A DNA stretch of 30,376 nt from Syntrophomonadaceae bacterium (GTDB lineage: Bacteria; Bacillota; Dethiobacteria; DTU022), in the NCBI GenBank assembly GCA_007131435.1, contig SLQM01000209.1, positions 1-30,376 of the forward strand, in the 5' to 3' direction. Of the stretch, positions 25,361 through 30,376 are shown in pieces. Position numbers and translations under genes: made by a program. Each line of letters begins with the position of its first letter. The stretch's first letter is position 1. Under the pieces are notes generated by a model. It was not told the origin of the DNA. It searched no databases and was given only the letters and a program-made list of their open reading frames with translations.

Positions 25361-27268
25361 TTGGAACAGTTGATTATTGGTACTGCCGGTCACGTAGATC
25401 ATGGAAAAACTGTCCTGATCAAGGCATTGACCGGGGTTGATACCGACCGCTTGCAGGAAGAAAAAGAAAGAGGCATATCAATCGATCTCGGTTTTGCTCC
25501 TTTTAAGCTGCCAGGCGGCAGGCTGGCCGGCGTGGTAGATGTTCCCGGCCATGAACGTTTTATCCATAATATGCTTGCCGGGGCCGCAGGTATGGACCTG
25601 GTTATGCTGGTTGTGGATGCCAATGAAGGAGTTATGCCTCAAACCAGTGAGCATTTAGATATTTTACAGTTTCTAGGAACAAAGAAAGGTATTGTTGTTA
25701 TCACCAAGATAGACCTGGTTGAGGAAGACTGGCGTGAACTGGTGATAGAAGAGATTCGTGAAAAACTGAAAGGTTCTTTTTTGGATGATGCGCCAATTCA
25801 TTCAGTTTCTGCTATTAACGGTGAGGGGATAGATGAACTTAAAGAGTTAATTGATATTACAACGGCAGACCTGGAAGTGCGCAAATCATCAGGTCCTCTG
25901 CGCCTGCCTGTTGATCGATCATTCATTATCGATGGCTTTGGGACGGTCATTACCGGAACCCTGATCCAGGGTTCCGTAAAGGTTGGAGAAACGGTAGAGA
26001 TAGTGCCCCCCGGGCTGGAGGTAAGGGTTCGCAATATCCAGGTTCATGACAGCGATGTTAAGGAAGCGAAAGCCGGTTCGAGGGTCGCCTTAAACCTCTC
26101 CGGGCTTGAAAAAGGCCAGGTTGAAAGGGGTAGTGTAATCAGCAACCCCGGCTATTATAAGCAGACAGGCCTGTTAGATGTAAATGTTGAACTTTTAACC
26201 AGGGCTCCGCGCCGTTTAAAAAACCTTGATCCCGTTCATTTCTTTCTTGGGACTGCCCGTACCGTAGCAAAGCTGTTAATTCTTGAAAAGGACGAACTAC
26301 GGCCCGGTGAAAATGCCCTGGTCCAGTGCCGGCTTGAACGCCCCCTCGTTGCCGAACGTGGTGATCCATTCGTTATACGTTCATATTCGCCCATGACTAC
26401 TATCGGGGGCGGAAAGGTTTTGGACCCCTTTCCTGCAAGGCATCGCCGTTTTCGTGCAGATGTTATAGAGAAACTGGCCCGCCTGAAACAGGATCCCGCT
26501 TCAGGAGGGGATGCGGCTTTCGTCAGCACCAAATTAAATGAGCTGGTTGCCTCCGACATTACCCGCCTGGCCAGGGAAACACGGCTGGACAGGGATAAAG
26601 TGGAAACTGTCCTGGCTGAGCTTGCAGCAAAAGGCAGGGTCATCAAGTTGGGCAGTGCCTACCTGGCGGAAGAACTTGCAGGGGAGTTTGAAAAGAGAAT
26701 AGTTGATGAATTAAAGAGCTACCATATTCAAAGCCCGCTTTCCCAGGGCATGTCACGGGCCCGGCTTAAAGGCGTGCTGCCTGCAGCCCTTGATCAGCAT
26801 GTATACGATGCGCTGCTGGAGAAACTGGCTTCAGATAATAAATTGAAGGTAAAAGAAAGCCTGGTCTGCCTGTATGATTTTGAGGCGGAGCCCCGGGGAA
26901 GGGATAAAGAACAGCTTCAATTACTGGCAGATCTTTACCGGACTTCAGGATTTCAACCCCCATCGGTCAGGGATGCCCTGGAAAAAGTGGGGATTAAACA
27001 TGACCGTAAAGATGAGTTTTACGGTTATCTTGCTGCGGCAAATGAGTTGGTTAAAGTAAATGAAGAGCTTTACTTTCACCCTGACATATATGAAGAAGCA
27101 CTAAACCTGTTACGCGGCCATTTTGATGAAAATGAAACCCTTACCCTTGGCCAGTTCAGGGATCTTACCGGCAGTTCCAGGAAATTTGCCCAGGCTTTAC
27201 TGGAACATTTTGATCAAATTAAGGTAACCCGCCGGGTTGAGGACCACAGGATAGCGCTAAAGTTGTAA
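25361..27268 (+). CDS. selB: Selenocysteine-specific elongation factor
   Basis: GTPase that carries Sec-tRNA(Sec) to ribosomes paused at UGA with a downstream SECIS hairpin. 635 residues. EF-Tu-like domains first: G1 GHVDHGKT (10-17), G2 region DLGFAPF, G3 DVPGHERF, G4 TKIDL. Then beta-barrel domains (residues 170-340) and four winged-helix repeats (about 370-635) whose last members read the SECIS RNA, including RFRADVIEKLARL and the terminal VTRRVEDHRIALKL. Start is TTG 25361, preceded by AGAAGGAG. The stop TAA overlaps an ATG (TAATG at 27266-27270) that is in frame with selD. Confidence 0.96.
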   Translation: MEQLIIGTAGHVDHGKTVLIKALTGVDTDRLQEEKERGISIDLGFAPFKLPGGRLAGVVDVPGHERFIHNMLAGAAGMDLVMLVVDANEGVMPQTSEHLDILQFLGTKKGIVVITKIDLVEEDWRELVIEEIREKLKGSFLDDAPIHSVSAINGEGIDELKELIDITTADLEVRKSSGPLRLPVDRSFIIDGFGTVITGTLIQGSVKVGETVEIVPPGLEVRVRNIQVHDSDVKEAKAGSRVALNLSGLEKGQVERGSVISNPGYYKQTGLLDVNVELLTRAPRRLKNLDPVHFFLGTARTVAKLLILEKDELRPGENALVQCRLERPLVAERGDPFVIRSYSPMTTIGGGKVLDPFPARHRRFRADVIEKLARLKQDPASGGDAAFVSTKLNELVASDITRLARETRLDRDKVETVLAELAAKGRVIKLGSAYLAEELAGEFEKRIVDELKSYHIQSPLSQGMSRARLKGVLPAALDQHVYDALLEKLASDNKLKVKESLVCLYDFEAEPRGRDKEQLQLLADLYRTSGFQPPSVRDALEKVGIKHDRKDEFYGYLAAANELVKVNEELYFHPDIYEEALNLLRGHFDENETLTLGQFRDLTGSSRKFAQALLEHFDQIKVTRRVEDHRIALKL

Positions 27269-27291
27269 TGCAATTTAAGGACGGTGAAAAG

Positions 27292-28344
27292 ATGACCCGC
27301 GAAGAGATCAGGCTGACCAAAATGACGGCCAGTGCCGGTTGAGCAGCTAAAATCGGGCCGGAAGCCCTGGCGCAGGTTCTGCGCCGTTTGCCAGCTATTG
27401 ACGATCCAAACTACCTGAACCGTGAGCAGCATTTCGCGGATGCGGGGATATATAGGATATCGGAAACAGAAGCCCTGGTTCAGACTATTGATTTTTTTAC
27501 ACCAATCGTGGATGATCCATACACTTTTGGGCAAATTGCCGCTGCCAATGCTTTAAGCGATGTTTATGCCATGGGCGGAAAGCCGCTGACCGCGTTAAAT
27601 ATTGTCTGTTTTCCTTTAAATTGCCTTCCTCTTGATGTATTACAGGATATCCTGCGTGGCGGTTATGATAAGATACTGGAAGCGGGGGCAGCGCTTGTTG
27701 GCGGACACAGCATTGAGGATAGCGAACCTAAATACGGCTTATCTGTAACCGGCCTGGTCACCATTGAAAAGATGGTAACAGGCGGTGGGGCAAACCCCGG
27801 CGATTGCCTTGTCCTGACCAAACCCCTGGGAACGGGCATTATTGCTACTGCGGTTAAAGGTGAAATGATCGCAACTGAAGAGGCTGCCGGGTCAATTAAA
27901 GGTATGGCTGAACTTAACGCTGCAGCGTCTGAAGCGATGGTAGAAGTGGGTGTTTCCGCCTGTACCGACATCACAGGCTTCAGCCTCCTGGGCCACCTGA
28001 ATGAAATGCTCATCTCCAGCAGCTGTTCGGCAGAACTGTTTTATCATAAGATCCCCTACTATAAAGGTGTCCCGGAGATGGTTGCAATGGGTATGATACC
28101 TGCCGGCGCATACCGCAACCTCGATTATATTCGTCCCCGTATTACCTGGCAGGGCGGCGAAGATGATAAAGACGATACCCTTATAACTCTTGCCGACCCC
28201 CAAACATCGGGAGGTCTCCTGGTTGCCCTGCGCGAAGAAAAACTTGACCAATATCTTAATACCCTTGTAAAAAAAGGTTCTGAAGGACACTATATCGGGA
28301 ATATTATAGAAACCGCAGCCCCCGGGGGAATAATTTTAAAGTAG
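27292..28344 (+). CDS. selD: Selenophosphate synthetase, selenocysteine-containing (UGA at codon 17)
   Basis: Makes monoselenophosphate from selenide and ATP, the selenium donor for SelA. The frame reads MTREEIRLTKMTASAG, then TGA (27340-27342), then AAKIGPEALAQVL. In E. coli SelD, I6-R7-L8-T9, Cys17 and Lys20 fall at exactly these positions, so the TGA is selenocysteine (U17) with K20 kept; the second cysteine (Cys19) is alanine here. 350 residues including Sec. Further motifs: PIVDDPYTFGQIAAANALSD (metal/ATP aspartates), MGGKPLTALNI, GGHSIEDSEPKYG, DPQTSGGLL. ATG 27292 is chosen by this alignment; ATG 27268, overlapping the selB stop, is in frame and would add eight residues. A conventional call would start at 27388 and lose the active site. 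Confidence 0.95.
27343..27369 (+). promoter_or_regulatory. Candidate bacterial SECIS hairpin in selD
   Basis: Downstream of the UGA, GGGC (27355-27358) pairs with GCCC (27364-27367) around the loop CGGAA, with possible basal pairing of CAG (27344-27346) and CTG (27367-27369). The 12-base distance from UGA to the apical stem and the GG in the loop suit SelB-recognised SECIS elements. No folding calculation was done. Confidence 0.55.
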
Positions 28345-28466
28345 AAATACCTCTCTGCTTAGCACCAGAATCCCAAATTAATTCCATACTATATTAGACG
28401 GAATGTTTAAAATTTATCATGTAGGAAGGAATAAAGGCACATACAGCGAAATTAATAACACAAATA

Positions 28467-28475
28467 TGTTATAAT
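28467..28475 (+). promoter_or_regulatory. Extended -10 promoter of the opp operon
   Basis: TGTTATAAT fits the TGnTATAAT extended -10 form, 41 bases before oppD. The expected -35 region shows no good hexamer. The gap from selD (28345-28515, about 170 bases) otherwise holds no ORF, tRNA or terminator that I can support. Confidence 0.5.
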
Positions 28476-28515
28476 GTAACACGAAGCGGTAAAGCTTATC
28501 TAGTTCAGGAGTATA

Positions 28516-29523
28516 ATGGCCATGACTTGTATTACAGATGAAAAAGTAATCCTGGAGGTAAACAATCTTTCCACCTGGTTTTTTACAGAAAGGGGTATAG
28601 TGAAGGCTGCCGATGGCGTAAGCTTTTCGGTGTCCAGGGGACAAACCCTTTGCCTGGTAGGTGAAAGTGGGTGCGGAAAAAGTGTTACTGCAAGGTCTCT
28701 TCTTGGGTTGATAGAACCTCCTGGAAGAGTTGTCTCGGGGAAAATAAATCTAAACGGGATAAATATATTAAACGAAAAAAAATCGAGGCTTGAAAAAATA
28801 AGAGGCCGTGATATAGCCATGGTTTTCCAGGATCCAATGGCATCTTTGAACCCCGTCTTAAGCATCGAGCTGCAGCTTACTGAAACCCTGCTTGCGCATG
28901 AGAAAGTATCAGCCAGTGAAGCTCGTAACAGGGCGCTCATTGAGCTTGACCGGGTGGGATTGCCAAACCCTGGTCGTATTATGCGCAGTTATCCCTTTGA
29001 ACTCTCAGGCGGTATGTGTCAAAGGGTTTTACTGGCGATGGCTCTTATGCATAAACCGAAACTGTTAATAGTTGATGAACCTACAACTGCTCTCGATACT
29101 ACAGTCCAAATTCAGATACTGGCTGAACTAAAGGGCCTGCAGCAGGAACTGCAAATGTCCTTGGTATTAATAACCCACGATATGGGTGTAGTTGCTGCAA
29201 TGGCTGACGATGTAGCAGTCATGTATGCCGGATCAATCATGGAATACGCTCCCGTTGATGAGCTTTTCAACAACCCTGCCCATCCATATACCAGGGCTTT
29301 GTTAAACTCTATCCCCCGTTTTGGAGATAACAACCTTGAACCAATCAAGGGGCAGCCGCCTTCACTTTTTAATCTTCAGGATACCTGCCCGTTTCTTGCC
29401 CGATGCCCGGAAGCATTACACTTGTGCCGTAAAGGTAAACCCGGGTTGAAATATGTATCGCAGGGCCATGCGTCAGCGTGTTTCCTGGAGAAGGACATCA
29501 ATCTGCTGGGGGCTTCGGGATAG
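28516..29523 (+). CDS. Oligopeptide/dipeptide ABC transporter ATP-binding protein (OppD/DppD type)
   Basis: One of two cytoplasmic ATPases that power a peptide (or nickel/other solute) importer of the Opp/Dpp family. 335 residues. Walker A GESGCGKS, Q-loop VFQDPMASLNP, signature LSGGMCQR (the usual Q is C), Walker B LLIVDEPTTALD and H-loop ITHDMG. The C-terminal oligo_HPY region has HPYTRALLNSIPRF and the cysteine cluster CPFLARCPEALHLC, which can hold an iron-sulfur cluster in relatives. ATG 28516 follows CAGGAG closely; ATG 28522 is an alternative with better spacing. The stop overlaps the next GTG start by one base. Permease and binding-protein genes are not upstream and would have to lie beyond the window. 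Confidence 0.93.
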   Translation: MAMTCITDEKVILEVNNLSTWFFTERGIVKAADGVSFSVSRGQTLCLVGESGCGKSVTARSLLGLIEPPGRVVSGKINLNGINILNEKKSRLEKIRGRDIAMVFQDPMASLNPVLSIELQLTETLLAHEKVSASEARNRALIELDRVGLPNPGRIMRSYPFELSGGMCQRVLLAMALMHKPKLLIVDEPTTALDTTVQIQILAELKGLQQELQMSLVLITHDMGVVAAMADDVAVMYAGSIMEYAPVDELFNNPAHPYTRALLNSIPRFGDNNLEPIKGQPPSLFNLQDTCPFLARCPEALHLCRKGKPGLKYVSQGHASACFLEKDINLLGASG

Positions 29524-30376
29524 TGCATATTCTAGAAACTAAAAACCTGGCCAGGTACTATCAAAAGCGAAAAACCCTGGGTAGTGACAAAAAATATAAA
29601 GTGCTGGCAGTTGACCGGGTATCTTTGGCGATTGAAAAGGGCGAAATCATGGGGTTGGTTGGCGAAAGTGGTTGCGGTAAAAGTACCCTTGGACGCCTTG
29701 TTACCCGCCTGGAAGATAAGACATCCGGCGAAATCTATTTTAAGGGCCAGGAAATCAGCTGTTTACGGGGCAAAAAACTGCGTTCAATGAGGCGAAACTT
29801 TCAAATCATTTTTCAGGACAGCACATCATCACTGAACCCGCGCTGGCAGGCTCAGACAATCATTGAAGAACCTTTTTTAAATTATGGATTTTCTAAAAGC
29901 AAAAGACGTGAAAAGGTTTATGAGCTTTTAAGCCTGGTAGGTCTCGAAAAAGAAGATGGCCAAAAATATCCTCATGAATTCAGCGGCGGCCAGCGGCAAA
30001 GAATAAATATTGCCCGGGCCCTGGCCTTGAACCCCAGCCTGCTGGTTTGTGATGAACCTGTGTCCAGTCTTGATGTTTCCATTAGGGCTCAAATATTAAA
30101 GTTGCTGCAGAATATTCAGCAGGAATTGAAGCTGTCTTACCTTTTTATCTCGCACGATCTTGCTGCTGTTAGCTCTATCGCGTCACGAGTGGCAGTAATG
30201 TACCTGGGGCAAATTGTTGAAATATTACCTGCATCAAACCTGAAAAAAATGGGACCCCACCCTTACACCCAGGCCCTGGTAGGAGCAATCCCTGAGCCCG
30301 ATCCTGCAGCGGCTAAAGAGTTATTCAAATCTTTTATTAAAGGGGAGCCACCCGATTCGCTGCATCCTCCAAGCGG
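29523..30376 (+). CDS. Oligopeptide/dipeptide ABC transporter ATP-binding protein (OppF/DppF type), 3' end cut by window
   Basis: Second ATPase of the same importer; 284 residues are visible and the frame is open at the window edge. GTG start at 29523 overlaps the TAG stop of the preceding ATPase gene. Walker A GESGCGKS, Q-loop IFQDSTSSLNP, signature FSGGQRQR, Walker B LLVCDEPVSSLD, H-loop ISHDLA and the HPYTQALVGAIPEPDP segment that begins the C-terminal extension. OppF-type ATPases differ from OppD by this order and by the longer N-terminus (YYQKRKTLGSDKKYKVLAVD). Truncation is due to the window, not the gene. Confidence 0.93.
   Translation, partial: MHILETKNLARYYQKRKTLGSDKKYKVLAVDRVSLAIEKGEIMGLVGESGCGKSTLGRLVTRLEDKTSGEIYFKGQEISCLRGKKLRSMRRNFQIIFQDSTSSLNPRWQAQTIIEEPFLNYGFSKSKRREKVYELLSLVGLEKEDGQKYPHEFSGGQRQRINIARALALNPSLLVCDEPVSSLDVSIRAQILKLLQNIQQELKLSYLFISHDLAAVSSIASRVAVMYLGQIVEILPASNLKKMGPHPYTQALVGAIPEPDPAAAKELFKSFIKGEPPDSLHPPS

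Noticed and set aside
28345..28515. Possible selC tRNA(Sec) gene next to selD.
   Set aside because: The gap is AT-rich with no acceptor/long variable arm pairing and no CCA end; the same is true of 23807-23920.

Overview
The window looks like chromosomal core genome from an anaerobic, Clostridia-like Bacillota (Firmicute). The reasons are the strong AGGAGG-type ribosome binding sites, frequent TTG and GTG starts, the order holA followed by convergent rpsT, a gatCAB operon, a rubrerythrin, and a selA-selB-selD selenocysteine operon. Species cannot be named from this sequence. I see no insertion sequence, phage, CRISPR array, rRNA or tRNA gene.

Layout. 1-1.4 kb: an ECF sigma factor and a membrane-anchored partner, probably an anti-sigma factor. 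1.4-2.4 kb (minus): a stand-alone ketol-acid reductoisomerase, divergent from rubrerythrin across a short region holding a perfect AT-rich palindrome. 3.2-4.0 kb: an FAH-family hydrolase. 4.03-7.2 kb: a near-consensus promoter, a structured leader RNA ending in an intrinsic terminator (riboswitch candidate), then trkA and trkH for potassium uptake. 7.2-8.6 kb: holA converging on rpsT across a shared terminator. 8.8-14.2 kb: nnr, an acyl-CoA dehydrogenase, hom and alr, all co-directional. 14.1-15.3 kb (minus): a geranylgeranyl-reductase-family flavoprotein whose end overlaps alr. 15.5-20.3 kb: promoter, hairpin-rich leader, gatC-gatA-gatB and purA. 20.4-23.8 kb: an unrecognised four-helix membrane protein, a GH36 alpha-galactosidase and a metallo-beta-lactamase-fold hydrolase. 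23.9-28.3 kb: selA-selB-selD. 28.5 kb to the end: the two ATPases of an oligopeptide ABC importer, the second cut by the window edge.

How the genes work together. SelD makes selenophosphate, SelA converts Ser-tRNA(Sec) to Sec-tRNA(Sec), and SelB delivers it to UGA codons. SelD is itself a selenoprotein here: an in-frame UGA at 27340-27342 sits where E. coli SelD has its essential Cys17, so an ordinary ORF call loses the true N-terminus. GatCAB amidates mischarged Glu-tRNA(Gln) and/or Asp-tRNA(Asn). TrkA and TrkH form a gated K+ uptake system that appears to be controlled by RNA.

The two observations most worth following up are the trkAH leader RNA (about 4069-4218), whose ligand class I cannot fix, and the selenocysteine-containing SelD with its candidate SECIS hairpin.
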